A DNA stretch of 64,000 nt, taken from NCBI RefSeq assembly GCF_019733355.1, contig NZ_JAIHLQ010000013.1, forward strand, positions 108,744 to 172,743, in the 5' to 3' direction. This DNA is from Pseudomonas baetica. Its GTDB lineage: Bacteria > Pseudomonadota > Gammaproteobacteria > Pseudomonadales > Pseudomonadaceae. The position numbers and the translations under genes were made by a program. The notes beneath the pieces were generated by a model. It was not told the origin of the DNA and searched no databases. It saw only the letters and a program-made list of their open reading frames with translations. Each line of letters starts with the position of its first letter. Within the stretch, counting starts at the first letter, position 1. Shown here piece after piece: positions 40,034-50,422 of this stretch.

Positions 40034-41713
40034 ATGAGTAACAAGAATAACGATGACCTGAAGTATCAAGCCTCGGAAAACACTCTGGGGCTTAACCCCG
40101 TCGTTGGGCTGCGCGGAAAGGATCTGCTGGCCTCTGCTCGTATGGTGCTGAAACAGGCCATCAGACAACCGATCCATAGCGTCAAGCACGTCACCCATTT
40201 CGGTCTCGAACTGAAGAACGTGTTGTTCGGCAAATCCGAACTGCAACCGGCAGGCGATGACCGTCGTTTCGCCGATCCTGCGTGGAGCCAGAACCCGCTC
40301 TACAAACGTTATCTGCAAACTTACCTGGCGTGGCGCAAGGAACTCCACGCCTGGATCGACGACAGCAGCCTGTCACCCAAAGACATCGCTCGCGGCCATT
40401 TCGTGATCAATCTGATGACCGAAGCCATGGCCCCGACCAACACGGCAGCCAACCCGGCGGCGGTCAAACGCTTCTTCGAGACCGGCGGCAAAAGCCTGCT
40501 CGACGGCCTCTCGCATCTGGCCAAGGATCTGGTGCACAACGGCGGTATGCCGAGCCAGGTCAACATGGGCGCATTCGAGGTCGGCAAGAGCCTGGGCGTG
40601 ACCGAAGGCGCGGTGGTGTTTCGCAACGACGTGCTGGAACTGATCCAGTACAAGCCGATCACCGAGCAAGTCCACGAGCGTCCGTTGCTCGTCGTGCCGC
40701 CGCAAATCAACAAGTTCTACGTATTCGATCTGAGCCCGGACAAGAGCCTGGCGCGTTTTTGCCTGCGCAATAACGTGCAGACGTTCATCGTCAGCTGGCG
40801 CAACCCGACCAAGGCCCAGCGCGAGTGGGGTCTGTCGACCTACATCGATGCGCTGAAAGAAGCGGTCGATGTGGTGACCGCGATCACCGGCAGCAAAGAC
40901 ATCAACATGCTCGGCGCCTGCTCCGGTGGCATCACCTGCACCGCCCTGCTCGGCCACTACGCAGCCCTTGGCCAGAACAAGGTCAACGCCCTGACACTGC
41001 TGGTCAGCGTGCTCGATACCACCCTGGACAGCGACGTTGCCCTGTTCGTCGACGAGCAGACCCTGGAGACCGCCAAGCGTCACTCGTATCAGGCCGGCGT
41101 GCTCGAAGGCAAAGACATGGCCAAGGTTTTCGCGTGGATGCGTCCCAACGACTTGATCTGGAACTACTGGGTCAACAACTACCTGCTTGGCAATGAGCCG
41201 CCGGTGTTCGACATTCTGTTCTGGAACAACGACACCACAAGGTTGCCGGCCGCGTTCCACGGCGACCTGATCGAGATGTTCAAAAACAATCCACTGATCC
41301 GCCCCAATGCACTGGAAGTGTGCGGCACGCCGATCGACCTCAAGCAAGTCACCGCCGATATCTTTTCGCTGGCCGGCACCAACGACCACATTACCCCGTG
41401 GAAGTCCTGCTACAAGTCGGCGCAGTTGTTTGGTGGCAAGGTTGAATTCGTATTGTCGAGCAGCGGCCACATCCAGAGCATTCTGAACCCGCCGGGTAAT
41501 CCGAAATCGCGCTACATGACCAGCGAAGGGATGGCCGCCAACGCCGATGACTGGCAAGAGAACTCGACCAAGCACACTGATTCCTGGTGGCTGTACTGGC
41601 AGGCGTGGCAGGCCGAGCGCTCGGGCAATCTGAAAAAGGCTCCACTGAAACTGGGCAACAAGGCACATCCGGCAGGCGAAGCATCGCCGGGCACTTATGT
41701 ACATGAGCGGTAA
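40034..41713 (+). CDS. phaC1: Class II PHA synthase 1
   Basis: 559 residues, typical of class II medium-chain-length synthases. The lipase-like box GACSGG places the nucleophile at C296, the position known for Pseudomonas PhaC1. The downstream Asp in GTNDHITPW and the His in SSGHIQS complete the triad. It polymerises (R)-3-hydroxyacyl-CoA into storage polyester on granules. It heads the phaC1-phaZ-phaC2-phaD cluster; a REPIN separates it from phaZ. Confidence 0.97.
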   Translation: MSNKNNDDLKYQASENTLGLNPVVGLRGKDLLASARMVLKQAIRQPIHSVKHVTHFGLELKNVLFGKSELQPAGDDRRFADPAWSQNPLYKRYLQTYLAWRKELHAWIDDSSLSPKDIARGHFVINLMTEAMAPTNTAANPAAVKRFFETGGKSLLDGLSHLAKDLVHNGGMPSQVNMGAFEVGKSLGVTEGAVVFRNDVLELIQYKPITEQVHERPLLVVPPQINKFYVFDLSPDKSLARFCLRNNVQTFIVSWRNPTKAQREWGLSTYIDALKEAVDVVTAITGSKDINMLGACSGGITCTALLGHYAALGQNKVNALTLLVSVLDTTLDSDVALFVDEQTLETAKRHSYQAGVLEGKDMAKVFAWMRPNDLIWNYWVNNYLLGNEPPVFDILFWNNDTTRLPAAFHGDLIEMFKNNPLIRPNALEVCGTPIDLKQVTADIFSLAGTNDHITPWKSCYKSAQLFGGKVEFVLSSSGHIQSILNPPGNPKSRYMTSEGMAANADDWQENSTKHTDSWWLYWQAWQAERSGNLKKAPLKLGNKAHPAGEASPGTYVHER

Positions 41714-41731
41714 CTGACACACCTCATCCCC

Positions 41732-41825
41732 AATGTGGGAGCGAGCCTGCTCGCGAAAGCGATCGTTCAGCCAGTATCGATATTGACTGACATGACGCCT
41801 TCGCGGGCAAGCCCGCTCCCACAAG
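41732..41825. repeat. REPIN between phaC1 and phaZ
   Basis: Mixed pair: GTGGGAGCGAGCCTGCTCG on the left and GCGGGCAAGCCCGCTCCCA on the right. It fills most of the 153-base gap in the pha cluster. Confidence 0.9.
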
Positions 41826-41866
41826 GGTTCAGGGTGATATTGAGATCGACCCACAGGGCCTGAAGC

Positions 41867-42721
41867 ATGCCGCAACCGTTCATATTCCGTACCGTCGATC
41901 TGGATGGCCAGACCATTCGCACGGCGGTGCGCCCCGGCAAGCCTCACTTGACGCCCTTGCTGATTTTCAACGGCATCGGCGCCAACCTGGAGCTGGTGTT
42001 TCCGTTTGTCGCGGCGCTGGACCCGGATCTGGAAGTGATCGCCTTCGACGTGCCCGGTGTCGGTGGCTCCTCGACGCCGAACCGACCGTATCGCTTTCCC
42101 GGCCTGGCCAAGCTGACGTCACGGATGCTCGATTATCTCGACTATGGTCAGGTCAACGTGATCGGTGTGTCGTGGGGCGGCGCGCTCGCGCAGCAGTTCG
42201 CCTACGACTACCCCGAGCGCTGCAAGAAACTGGTGCTGGCGGCAACCGCTGCCGGTGCGGTGATGGTGCCGGGCAAACCGAAAGTGCTGTGGATGATGGC
42301 CAGCCCCCGGCGCTACATTCAGCCGTCCCATGTCATCCGTATCGCACCGTTGATCTACGGCGGTTCGTTCCGCCGTGACCCGACCCTGGCCGCCAGCCAC
42401 GCAGCAAAAGTGCGCTCGGCGGGCAAGCTCGGTTACTACTGGCAACTATTCGCCGGTCTGGGCTGGACCAGCATTCACTGGCTGCACAAGATCCACCAGC
42501 CGACGCTGGTGCTGGCCGGCGATGACGATCCACTGATCCCGTTGGTCAACATGCGCATGCTCGCCTGGCGCATTCCCAACGCGCAGTTGCACATCATCGA
42601 TGACGGTCACCTGTTCCTGATTACCCGCGCCGAAGCCGTGGCGCCGATCATCATGAAATTCCTCGAGGAGGAACGTCAGCGCGCGGTGATGCACCCGCAC
42701 CCGACACCGCTGGGCGGCTGA
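41867..42721 (+). CDS. phaZ: Intracellular PHA depolymerase
   Basis: 284 residues of alpha/beta hydrolase fold. The nucleophile is S102 in GVSWGGALAQ; the Asp and His lie in AGDDDPLIP and DDGHLFL. It cleaves stored medium-chain PHA to 3-hydroxy acids. It sits between the two synthase genes, the conserved Pseudomonas order. There is no signal peptide, as expected for a granule-bound cytosolic enzyme. Confidence 0.96.
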   Translation: MPQPFIFRTVDLDGQTIRTAVRPGKPHLTPLLIFNGIGANLELVFPFVAALDPDLEVIAFDVPGVGGSSTPNRPYRFPGLAKLTSRMLDYLDYGQVNVIGVSWGGALAQQFAYDYPERCKKLVLAATAAGAVMVPGKPKVLWMMASPRRYIQPSHVIRIAPLIYGGSFRRDPTLAASHAAKVRSAGKLGYYWQLFAGLGWTSIHWLHKIHQPTLVLAGDDDPLIPLVNMRMLAWRIPNAQLHIIDDGHLFLITRAEAVAPIIMKFLEEERQRAVMHPHPTPLGG

Positions 42722-42859
42722 CCGCAGCGGCAGGCTTTATGCAGTGCTTTATACACAGTGCGTGGCAGGACGCCGCGCAGGCAGCAACCCGCAACAGCGA
42801 CTATGGTGTTCTGGTTCGGTGAGTTTGTTTTTGGCCTGAAGACGAAGGAGTGTTGATAC

Positions 42860-44542
42860 ATGCGCGAAAAACCAGCAAAGGGCGTTGTACCCAGCTCCGC
42901 CGTGTTCATCAATGCACAAAGTGCGATCGCCGGGCTGCGAGGCCGAGACCTGATCTCGACCCTGCGCAGTGTGGCCGCCCATGGCTTGCGCAACCCGATC
43001 CACAGTGCGAAGCACGCGTTGAAACTCGGCGGCCAATTGGGCCGCGTGCTGCTGGGCGAAACCCTGCACCCGACCAATCCACAGGACAGCCGCTTCGCCG
43101 ACCCGGCATGGAGCCTGAATCCGTTTTACCGGCGCAGTCTGCAGGCGTATCTGGCTTGGCAGAAACAGGTCAAAAGCTGGATCGACGAGAGCAACATGAG
43201 CCCGGACGATCGCGCGCGCGCGCAGTTTGCCTTCACCCTGCTCAACGACGCAGTAGCACCGTCCAATACATTGCTCAACCCGCTGGCGATCAAGGAGTTG
43301 TTCAACTCCGGCGGCCACAGTCTGGTGCGCGGCCTCAGTCATCTGTTTGATGATTTGCTGCACAACGACGGCCTGCCTCGACAGGTCACCAAGCAAGCAT
43401 TCGAAGTCGGCAAAACCGTCGCCACCACCACCGGTTCAGTGGTGTTTCGCAACGAGATGCTGGAGCTGATCCAGTATCGACCGATGAGCGAAAAACAGTA
43501 CGCCAAGCCACTGCTGGTAGTACCGCCGCAAATCAACAAGTACTACATTTTTGACCTCAGTCCGCAAAACAGCTTCGTCCAATACGCCCTGAAAAACGGC
43601 TTGCAAACCTTCATGATCAGTTGGCGCAACCCCGATGTGCGCCACCGCGAATGGGGCCTTTCGACTTACGTTGAAGCGGTGGAAGAAGCGATGAACGTGT
43701 GCCGGGCGATCACCGGCGCCCGCGAGATCAATCTGATGGGCGCCTGCGCCGGCGGGCTGACCATCGCCGCTCTGCAAGGGCATTTGCAAGCCAAACGGCA
43801 ACTGCGGCGGGTCTCCAGCGCGACCTATCTGGTCAGCCTGCTCGACAGCCAGATCGAAACCCCGGCCACGCTATTTGCCGACGAGCAAACCCTTGAAGCC
43901 GCCAAACGCCGTTCCTATCAGAAGGGCGTGCTGGAGGGTCGCGACATGTCCAAGGTTTTCGCCTGGATGCGCCCCAACGATTTGATCTGGAGCTACTTCG
44001 TCAACAACTACCTGTTGGGCAAAGAGCCGCCAGCCTTCGACATTCTTTACTGGAACAACGACAACACACGCCTGCCCGCCGCGTTTCACGGCGACCTGCT
44101 GGACTTCTTCAAGCACAACCCGCTGACCCACCCCGGTGGTCTTGAGGTCTGCGGTACGCCGATCGATCTGCAGAAAGTCACTGTCGACAGTTTCAGCGTC
44201 GCCGGCATGAACGACCACATCACCCCATGGGATGCGGTGTATCGCTCAACCTTGCTGTTGGGGGGTGATCGACGTTTTGTGCTGTCCAACAGCGGCCATG
44301 TACAGAGCATTCTCAACCCACCGACCAACCCGAAAGCCGCCTACATCGATAACGGCAAGATGAGCAGCGATCCGCGCGCCTGGTACTACGACGGCAAACA
44401 CGTCGACGGCAGTTGGTGGCCCCAGTGGCTGGAATGGATTCAGCAACGCTCCGGCGCCCAGCACGAAACCCAGATGACCCTCGGCAACCCGAACTATCCA
44501 CCGATGGAGGCAGCACCCGGCACTTACGTGCATGTGCGCTGA
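42860..44542 (+). CDS. phaC2: Class II PHA synthase 2
   Basis: 560 residues, a close paralogue of PhaC1 over its full length. The box is GACAGG with the nucleophile at C296, and the downstream GMNDHITPW and NSGHVQS segments keep the Asp and His. Duplicate synthases flanking a depolymerase are characteristic of Pseudomonas PHA loci. Its substrate range may differ slightly from PhaC1. The stop is 30 bases before phaD. Confidence 0.97.
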   Translation: MREKPAKGVVPSSAVFINAQSAIAGLRGRDLISTLRSVAAHGLRNPIHSAKHALKLGGQLGRVLLGETLHPTNPQDSRFADPAWSLNPFYRRSLQAYLAWQKQVKSWIDESNMSPDDRARAQFAFTLLNDAVAPSNTLLNPLAIKELFNSGGHSLVRGLSHLFDDLLHNDGLPRQVTKQAFEVGKTVATTTGSVVFRNEMLELIQYRPMSEKQYAKPLLVVPPQINKYYIFDLSPQNSFVQYALKNGLQTFMISWRNPDVRHREWGLSTYVEAVEEAMNVCRAITGAREINLMGACAGGLTIAALQGHLQAKRQLRRVSSATYLVSLLDSQIETPATLFADEQTLEAAKRRSYQKGVLEGRDMSKVFAWMRPNDLIWSYFVNNYLLGKEPPAFDILYWNNDNTRLPAAFHGDLLDFFKHNPLTHPGGLEVCGTPIDLQKVTVDSFSVAGMNDHITPWDAVYRSTLLLGGDRRFVLSNSGHVQSILNPPTNPKAAYIDNGKMSSDPRAWYYDGKHVDGSWWPQWLEWIQQRSGAQHETQMTLGNPNYPPMEAAPGTYVHVR

Positions 44543-44572
44543 CGCTTAACCGACTTTTTCTAAGAAGACTGG

Positions 44573-45193
44573 ATGAAAACCCGCGACCGGATTCTCGAAT
44601 GTGCTCTGCAACTGTTCAACGAAAAGGGCGAGCCGAACGTTTCCACCATGGAAGTTGCCAATGAAATGGGGATCAGCCCCGGCAACCTCTACTACCACTT
44701 CCACGGCAAGGAGCCACTGATTCTCGGACTGTTCGAACGTTTCCAGAATGAACTGGCGCCGCTGCTGGATCCGCCGCCGGAGGTGGAGTTGGCGCCGGAG
44801 GATTACTGGCTGTTCTTGCATCTGATCGTTGAGCGACTGGCGCAGTATCGGTTCCTGTTTCAGGACCTGTCGAACCTGGCCGGACGCCTGCCGAAACTGG
44901 CGAAGGGGATTCGTCATTTGCTCAATGCCTTGAAACGCACACTGGCATCGTTGCTGGCGCGGTTGAAGGCGGCAGGGCAGTTGGTCAGCGATACGCAGGC
45001 GCTGGGGCAATTGGTGGAGCAGATCACCATGACACTGCTGTTTTCACTGGACTATCAGCGAATTCTTGATCGCGAAGGTGAGGTCAGATTGGTTGTTTAC
45101 CAGATCATGATGCTGGTGGCGCCGCACTTGCTGCCGCCGGTGAAGGTGGCGACGGAGCGGATGGCGCTGCAATACCTGGAAGATCACGATTGA
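44573..45193 (+). CDS. phaD: TetR-family activator PhaD
   Basis: 206 residues. The N-terminal helix-turn-helix (about residues 1-50) contains VANEMGISPGNLYYHFHGKE, typical of the TetR family. The C-terminal helical domain should bind a CoA-type ligand. PhaD activates pha genes, in particular the divergent phaI promoter in P. putida. Position at the end of the phaC1ZC2 unit and convergent with phaF supports the name. Confidence 0.94.
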   Translation: MKTRDRILECALQLFNEKGEPNVSTMEVANEMGISPGNLYYHFHGKEPLILGLFERFQNELAPLLDPPPEVELAPEDYWLFLHLIVERLAQYRFLFQDLSNLAGRLPKLAKGIRHLLNALKRTLASLLARLKAAGQLVSDTQALGQLVEQITMTLLFSLDYQRILDREGEVRLVVYQIMMLVAPHLLPPVKVATERMALQYLEDHD

Positions 45194-45209
45194 TCGCAAA
45201 CACCAAGAA

Positions 45210-45306
45210 CCCTGTGGGAGCGGACTTGCTCGCGAAGAGGCCAGTACATCCGCTACATCTTGTGTGACAGGAATGCCGCCTTCGCGAGCAAGCCCACACA
45301 GGGGTT
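45210..45306. repeat. REPIN after phaD, damaged right unit
   Basis: The left unit is GTGGGAGCGGACTTGCTCG. The right unit has lost about six bases (GAGCAAGCCCACACAGG), so the pair can no longer match fully. Confidence 0.8.
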
Positions 45307-45335
45307 CGCAGTGGTCTTGAGATTATCTACACAAA

Positions 45336-45373
45336 CAAAAACGCCCGACCTTCGCAGGCCGGGCGTTTTCTTG
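45336..45373. terminator. Bidirectional terminator between phaD and phaF
   Basis: Stem AAAACGCCCG / CGGGCGTTTT with a short loop, between the convergent phaD and phaF stops. Confidence 0.8.
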
Positions 45374-45385
45374 CTTCCTGAAAAA

Positions 45386-46243
45386 TCAGGACTGACTGGT
45401 TGGCGTCGACGGGGTCGATGCAACCGTCGGGGTTGCCGCCGGAGTCGGTGCAGCGGCGGAGTTCGACGTGCTCACCGGGGTTGCCGAAGTGGCAGGCTTG
45501 GCCGCTGGAGCGGCCGGTTTCGGCGCAGCGGCTTTCGGTGCGGCCGGTTTTTTCACTGCCGGTTTCTTCGCCGCAGCCGGTTTGGCCGCTGGCTTGGCAG
45601 CAGGTTTGGCGGCTGCGGTTTTCGCTGCTGGCTTGGCGGCAGGTTTAGCTGCTGGTTTGGCCGCAGCTTTTGCAGCAGGCTTGGCAGCGGCTTTGGCAGC
45701 AACCGGTTTGGTCGCAGGTTTTGCAGCCGCTTTAGCCAGTGGCTTGGCCGCGGTTTTCGCTGCTGGTTTGGCCGCCGCCGTTTTGGCTGCTGGCTTGGCT
45801 GCAGCGGTTTTCGCCGCTACCGGGCGAGCTTTCTCCCCGGTAAGTTTTTCGATCTGCTTGGTCAAGGTTTCCACCTTGCTGTGCAGCGCTTTCACTTCAT
45901 TGCGGCTCGGAACACCCAGGCGCGAAATCGCGCTGTTCAGGCGCTTGTCGAAAGCCCCTTCCAGCTCGTCCCACTTGCCCAGTGCGCGATCTTTAACGCC
46001 ACTGATGCGCGACTTGGCCGAAGAAGCAGAATCCTTGGCGGCATCGACCTTTTTGCCAACCACAGACTTGGTGAGCTTCTCGGCTTTCTCGCCGTCTTTG
46101 ACCAATGTATCGAAGAGTTTGCTGCCGTCAGTGTCGATCTTCGAGTACACGCCTAAACCAGCCAGCCAGATTTTGCGGGAGTAGTCTTCGACTTTCCCAA
46201 TCCACGAGCTGCCTTCTTTATCGGTGTTCTTTTTACCAGCCAT
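45386..46243 (-). CDS. phaF: PHA granule-associated protein PhaF
   Basis: 285 residues in two parts. The N-terminal phasin domain (about residues 1-130, with a helical heptad-rich region and KIWLAGLGVYSKI) binds granules. The C-terminal part is a long array of short AAKPA-type repeats, rich in Ala, Lys and Pro like histone H1, that binds DNA and helps granules partition with the nucleoid. It shares its phasin domain with the adjacent phaI. The low-complexity repeats are the reason for several spurious ORFs on the other strand. Confidence 0.95.
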   Translation of the reverse strand: MAGKKNTDKEGSSWIGKVEDYSRKIWLAGLGVYSKIDTDGSKLFDTLVKDGEKAEKLTKSVVGKKVDAAKDSASSAKSRISGVKDRALGKWDELEGAFDKRLNSAISRLGVPSRNEVKALHSKVETLTKQIEKLTGEKARPVAAKTAAAKPAAKTAAAKPAAKTAAKPLAKAAAKPATKPVAAKAAAKPAAKAAAKPAAKPAAKPAAKTAAAKPAAKPAAKPAAAKKPAVKKPAAPKAAAPKPAAPAAKPATSATPVSTSNSAAAPTPAATPTVASTPSTPTSQS

Positions 46244-46253
46244 CCCGTTCTCC

Positions 46254-46676
46254 TTAAGATTTACGCGCGACGCGTTCGAGCAATGCCGTCAGCTCATCGA
46301 GCTTAGCAGAGAGTGTCTCAACGTCATGTTTAGACGGAATGCCGATACGATTCAAGGCGCTTGCAACACGGGAGTCGAACGCCTTCTCGACCTTGTCGAG
46401 TTGAACTTCGACGCGACCTTTGAAAGAGCTGACCTCACCCTTGACTTCATCGATCTCGGTGTTGGCTGCTTCGAGTTTTTCGGTGACGGCTTTTTTGCCT
46501 TTCTTTTCAACCGTTTGACCAGCCTTGATCAACTCTTGAAAGTAGTCGCTGCCCTCTTGGCCGACCTTGGCATAGGCACCCAGGCCTGCCAGCCAGATCT
46601 TGCGGGCATAGGATTTCACGTCGCTCAGAGCAGAAGTCGAAGCGTCGATTTTTTTCTTCAAAATTACTTTGGCCAT
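46254..46676 (-). CDS. phaI: Phasin PhaI
   Basis: 140 residues from ATG 46676, preceded by GAGGTG; the longer ORF starting at 46736 is not supported. It is the short phasin without the DNA-binding tail, with KIWLAGLGAYAKVGQEG, matching the N-terminal domain of PhaF (IWLAGLG in both), and a coiled-coil C-terminal half. It coats PHA granules. phaI and phaF are one operon with 10 bases between them. Confidence 0.95.
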   Translation of the reverse strand: MAKVILKKKIDASTSALSDVKSYARKIWLAGLGAYAKVGQEGSDYFQELIKAGQTVEKKGKKAVTEKLEAANTEIDEVKGEVSSFKGRVEVQLDKVEKAFDSRVASALNRIGIPSKHDVETLSAKLDELTALLERVARKS

Positions 46677-46805
46677 GGTGCACCTCACGCGCAGAAGGTT
46701 TGAGGAACTGCCCGCGAAAGTGTCGGGCTCAGGCACAAAGTAGGCAGAAAAATTAGAAACGGCACCCTAACAACTGACATAAACAGCAGGAGCACCACGA
46801 AACAA

Positions 46806-46900
46806 ATGTGGGAGCGCGCTTGCTCGCGAAAGCCTCTTATCAGTCAACAGACTCATCAACTGACAGACCGCTTTCGCGAGCAAGCCCCCACCGGGGGATT
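46806..46900. repeat. REPIN between phaI and PHA_gran_rgn gene
   Basis: Left GTGGGAGCGCGCTTGCTCG, right CGCGAGCAAGCCCCCACC, slightly decayed at the right end. Confidence 0.85.
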
Positions 46901-46916
46901 TCATTTCAGGCAGAAA

Positions 46917-47192
46917 TCAAACCAGCGCTTTGTCCAGCGCCTTCTCGATCTCGGCTTTGATCATGCCACTCATGGCCGACATCATCAGACCCAGCTCCAC
47001 GTCGACCCTGATCGAATCGTCGGCGACATGCACCGCACCTTTAACGCCCGAACGCTTGAGGTTCAAGGTGTCGCCCGACCATTGCGGCTCCAGGCCATAT
47101 TGATCGGACAGTTTCTGCGCCAGCTTGTCGGCCTTCTCGCGGGCCGCTTCCTTACCCAGGTTGTGGGCACGCTCAACACTAATACGGGCCAT
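46917..47192 (-). CDS. Polyhydroxyalkanoic acid system family protein
   Basis: 91 residues, family of small proteins often found beside pha genes or ubiE (PHA_gran_rgn). It starts ARISVERAHNLG with an alternating helix and ends with AEIEKALDKALV. The role is unknown; the family was named for its genome neighbourhood. No membrane helix or signal peptide. It is divergent from ubiE. Confidence 0.85.
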   Translation of the reverse strand: MARISVERAHNLGKEAAREKADKLAQKLSDQYGLEPQWSGDTLNLKRSGVKGAVHVADDSIRVDVELGLMMSAMSGMIKAEIEKALDKALV

Positions 47193-47346
47193 TGAATGAC
47201 TCCTGCTTTATGAATGCTTGTCGGTAAATCTTGACCGCATCTGCGGCAAATCGTCCCGAAGGTTGCCCATCTTACCTTTAGCCATTCCAAGACAAAGCAT
47301 GGCTTGGGGATTAGAATGTCGCGCATTCTCTTTTGGTGACAGCGAT

Positions 47347-48117
47347 ATGACTGATCAGCGCAAAGGCAGCGATGCCGAACCCACCACTCACTTCGGCTTC
47401 AAAAACGTTCCGGAAAGCCAGAAAGCGGAAAAAGTCGCTGAGGTGTTCCACTCCGTAGCCGCCAAGTACGACTTGATGAACGACCTTCTGTCGGGCGGCA
47501 TGCACCGTCTGTGGAAACGTTTCGCGATCGAATTGTCGGGCGTGCGCAGCGGTAATCGCGTGCTGGACATCGCCGGCGGCACTGGCGACCTGACCAAAAA
47601 ATTCTCCCATCTGGTCGGCCCGACCGGCCAGGTTGTGCTGGCTGACATCAACGAATCCATGCTCAAGGTCGGCCGTGACCGCCTGCTGGATCTGGGTGTG
47701 GCCGGCAACGTCGAATTCGTTCAGGCGGACGCTGAAAAACTGCCGTTCCCCGACAACCATTTCGACTGCGTGACCATCGCTTTCGGCCTGCGCAACGTGA
47801 CGCATAAAGAAGACGCCCTGCGCTCGATGCTGCGCGTGCTCAAGCCCGGCGGCCGTCTGCTGGTGCTGGAATTCTCCAAGCCGACCAACGCGCTGATGTC
47901 CAAAGCCTACGACGCCTACTCGTTCGCTTTCATGCCACTGATGGGCAAGCTGATCACCAACGATTCGGAGAGCTATCGCTACCTGGCCGAGTCGATCCGC
48001 ATGCACCCGAATCAGGAAACCCTGAAATCGATGATGGTCGACGCCGGTTTCGACCGCGTGACCTATCACAACATGACCTCGGGCATCGTCGCCCTGCACC
48101 GCGGCATCAAGCCCTGA
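47347..48117 (+). CDS. ubiE: Ubiquinone/menaquinone C-methyltransferase
   Basis: 256 residues from ATG 47347; the open frame back to 47218 is leader. SAM motif [14 protein letters not shown] and the family signature [17 protein letters not shown] are present, as is the [10 protein letters not shown] segment. It methylates the demethyl quinone precursor to give ubiquinone. The stop shares one base with the next start (TGATG), coupling it to ubiJ and ubiB. Confidence 0.97.
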   Translation: MTDQRKGSDAEPTTHFGFKNVPESQKAEKVAEVFHSVAAKYDLMNDLLSGGMHRLWKRFAIELSGVRSGNRVLDIAGGTGDLTKKFSHLVGPTGQVVLADINESMLKVGRDRLLDLGVAGNVEFVQADAEKLPFPDNHFDCVTIAFGLRNVTHKEDALRSMLRVLKPGGRLLVLEFSKPTNALMSKAYDAYSFAFMPLMGKLITNDSESYRYLAESIRMHPNQETLKSMMVDAGFDRVTYHNMTSGIVALHRGIKP

Positions 48118-48740
48118 TGCTGCTCACCGGGCTGCTGGCCAGCGTCGAACTCGGCCTGAACCGGGTGCTGCGTCTCGACAGCACGGCGCTGCCGCGGCTG
48201 GCGCATTTGACTGGCAAAGTGATTGCCGTCGATTGCCGCAGCCCGGCGCTGCAACTGTTCATCCTGCCGAGTGATGAAGGTCTGATGCTGGCCTCCCACT
48301 GGGAAACCGGCGTCGATTGCACCTTGCGCGCTCCGGCTTCAAGCCTGGTGAAACTGGCCCTGAGCAAAGACAAGACCGCGGTGCTGCATGCCCCGCAAGT
48401 CGAGCTCGATGGCGACAGCGGTGTGCTGCTGGAACTGGCCGGTGTGTTGCAGGATCTCGAGCTGGACTGGGAGTACGAACTCTCGCGCTGGCTCGGCCCG
48501 GTCGCCACACAACTGGTCGGTGGACATCTGCGCAGCCGCGCACGCTGGTATCAACAAGGATTTGCCAGTCTCAACCAGAACCTCGCCGAATACCTCGCCG
48601 AAGAATCACGCACCCTCGTCGGGCAGCGCGAAGCCGAAGCGCGGTTCAGCGAACTGGACCGGATCAAACTTGATCTGGAACGTCTCGAGGCGCGTTTCGA
48701 GCGCCTTTCCCGATCCCTCGACCCAAGCGATAACGCATGA
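48117..48740 (+). CDS. ubiJ: Ubiquinone biosynthesis accessory factor UbiJ
   Basis: 207 residues with an N-terminal SCP2 lipid-binding domain (about residues 15-110) and a helical C-terminal region ending in a coiled coil ([21 protein letters not shown]). UbiJ holds quinone intermediates in the cytosolic Ubi complex with UbiK. Its place between ubiE and ubiB is conserved. The start overlaps the ubiE stop; the end overlaps ubiB by four bases. Confidence 0.92.
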   Translation: MLLTGLLASVELGLNRVLRLDSTALPRLAHLTGKVIAVDCRSPALQLFILPSDEGLMLASHWETGVDCTLRAPASSLVKLALSKDKTAVLHAPQVELDGDSGVLLELAGVLQDLELDWEYELSRWLGPVATQLVGGHLRSRARWYQQGFASLNQNLAEYLAEESRTLVGQREAEARFSELDRIKLDLERLEARFERLSRSLDPSDNA

Positions 48741-50341
48741 AGCTGCTTGCCGTCCGCCGTCTGTTGCGCATCCAGCGCGTCGTGATCCGCTACCGCCTCG
48801 ATGACCTGCTGTTCGATCTGCCGCTGCCCTGGTTCCTCCTGGCGCTGCGCTTTGTGCTGCCGTGGCGCTGGTTTGCGCGCAAGCCGCTGGATCTGAGCCG
48901 GGGTGCGCGTTTACGCCTGGCATTGCAGGATCTGGGGCCGATTTTCATCAAGTTCGGGCAGATTCTCTCGACCCGTCGCGACCTGCTGCCGGAAGACATC
49001 GCCGATGAACTGATGCTGCTGCAGGATCGCGTGCCGCCATTCGATTCGCAGGTTTCAATCAAGCTGATCGAAGAGCAACTGGGCAGAAAGATCGACGAAG
49101 TCTTCAGCCGCTTCGACGTCAAACCACTGGCCTCGGCCTCGGTCGCACAGGTACATGCCGCGCAACTGAAAACCGGCGAAGAAGTGGTGGTCAAAGTCAT
49201 CCGCCCGGGCCTGAAGCGGGTGATCGCGCAGGATCTGGCATGGCTGTTCATCCTCGCCCGCGCCGCCGAAAAAGTATCGGCGGATGCCCGTCTGCTGCAC
49301 CCGGTGGACGTGGTTCAGGATTACGAAAAAACCATCTACGACGAACTCGATCTGCTGCGCGAGGCGGCCAACGCCAGCCAGTTGAAGCGCAACTTCGAAG
49401 GCTCGCCGTTGCTCTACGTGCCGCAAGTCTATTGGGACTGGTGCCGGCCGAAAGTGCTGGTGATGGAGCGTATCTACGGAATTCAGGTGACGGATTTGGC
49501 GACCCTCGCCGACCAGCGCACCGACATGAAAATGCTCGCCGAACGCGGCGTGGAGATCTTCTTCACCCAAGTATTCCGCGACAGTTTCTTCCACGCCGAC
49601 ATGCACCCGGGCAACATCTTCGTCAGCACGGTCAACCCGTGGAGCCCGCAGTACATCGCGATCGACTGCGGCATCGTCGGCAGCCTGACCCCCGAGGATC
49701 AGGATTACCTGGCACGCAACCTGTTCGCCTTCTTCAAGCGTGACTACCGCCGCGTGGCGCAACTGCACATTGATTCGGGCTGGGTGCCGGCAGAAACCAA
49801 ACTCAACGAATTCGAAGCGGCGATCCGTACCGTGTGCGAGCCGATCTTCGAAAAACCATTAAAAGATATTTCATTTGGCCAGGTGCTGATGCGCCTGTTC
49901 CAGACGGCGCGGCGCTTCAACATGGAAGTGCAGCCGCAGTTGGTGCTGCTGCAAAAGACGTTATTGAACATCGAAGGCCTCGGCCGTCAGCTGTACCCGG
50001 ATCTGGATCTGTGGAACACCGCGCAGCCGTTCCTAGAACGCTGGATGCGCGAGCGCGTCAGCCCGAAAACCTTGATCGGCAACGTGCAGAGCCAGTTCGA
50101 ACAGTTGCCGCACCTGGCCAATATGGCCCGCGACCTGCTCGAACGCATGTCCCAGCCACATGCCAACGACCCACCGCCACCGTGGCACAAACGCAAGGAC
50201 GACTGGTTCCTGCGCCTGCTTGGCAGTGCCCATCTGGCGGGCGGTACGGTCCTCGCCGCCGGTGGCCCACTGAACGAGCTGGGGCATTGGCCTGCGGGGA
50301 TCATGGTGGCTGTCGGCTTGTATCTGGTCGTTCGCCGATAG
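48737..50341 (+). CDS. ubiB: Ubiquinone biosynthesis kinase-like protein UbiB
   Basis: 534 residues. An ADCK/UbiB atypical kinase fold with the KxGQ motif (FIKFGQ, residues 70-75), Ala-rich loop [13 protein letters not shown], and metal-binding ECAIDCG-like segment ([11 protein letters not shown]). Two C-terminal membrane helices (about residues 490-530) anchor it. It is needed for ubiquinone synthesis, probably for moving the lipid intermediates. Translation is coupled to ubiJ. Confidence 0.96.
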   Translation: MKLLAVRRLLRIQRVVIRYRLDDLLFDLPLPWFLLALRFVLPWRWFARKPLDLSRGARLRLALQDLGPIFIKFGQILSTRRDLLPEDIADELMLLQDRVPPFDSQVSIKLIEEQLGRKIDEVFSRFDVKPLASASVAQVHAAQLKTGEEVVVKVIRPGLKRVIAQDLAWLFILARAAEKVSADARLLHPVDVVQDYEKTIYDELDLLREAANASQLKRNFEGSPLLYVPQVYWDWCRPKVLVMERIYGIQVTDLATLADQRTDMKMLAERGVEIFFTQVFRDSFFHADMHPGNIFVSTVNPWSPQYIAIDCGIVGSLTPEDQDYLARNLFAFFKRDYRRVAQLHIDSGWVPAETKLNEFEAAIRTVCEPIFEKPLKDISFGQVLMRLFQTARRFNMEVQPQLVLLQKTLLNIEGLGRQLYPDLDLWNTAQPFLERWMRERVSPKTLIGNVQSQFEQLPHLANMARDLLERMSQPHANDPPPPWHKRKDDWFLRLLGSAHLAGGTVLAAGGPLNELGHWPAGIMVAVGLYLVVRR

Positions 50342-50422
50342 CCAGTTCCATGATCGGCTGGCACACTGTTTCAACGCCTGAACCCGACTATTAGAAGTGC
50401 GGGTTCGCTGTCGGAGTCGAAG

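Noticed and set aside
45386..46184. Plus-strand Gly/Ala/Cys/Arg-rich open frames opposite phaF
   Set aside because: They are artefacts of the AAKPA repeat array of phaF read backwards.
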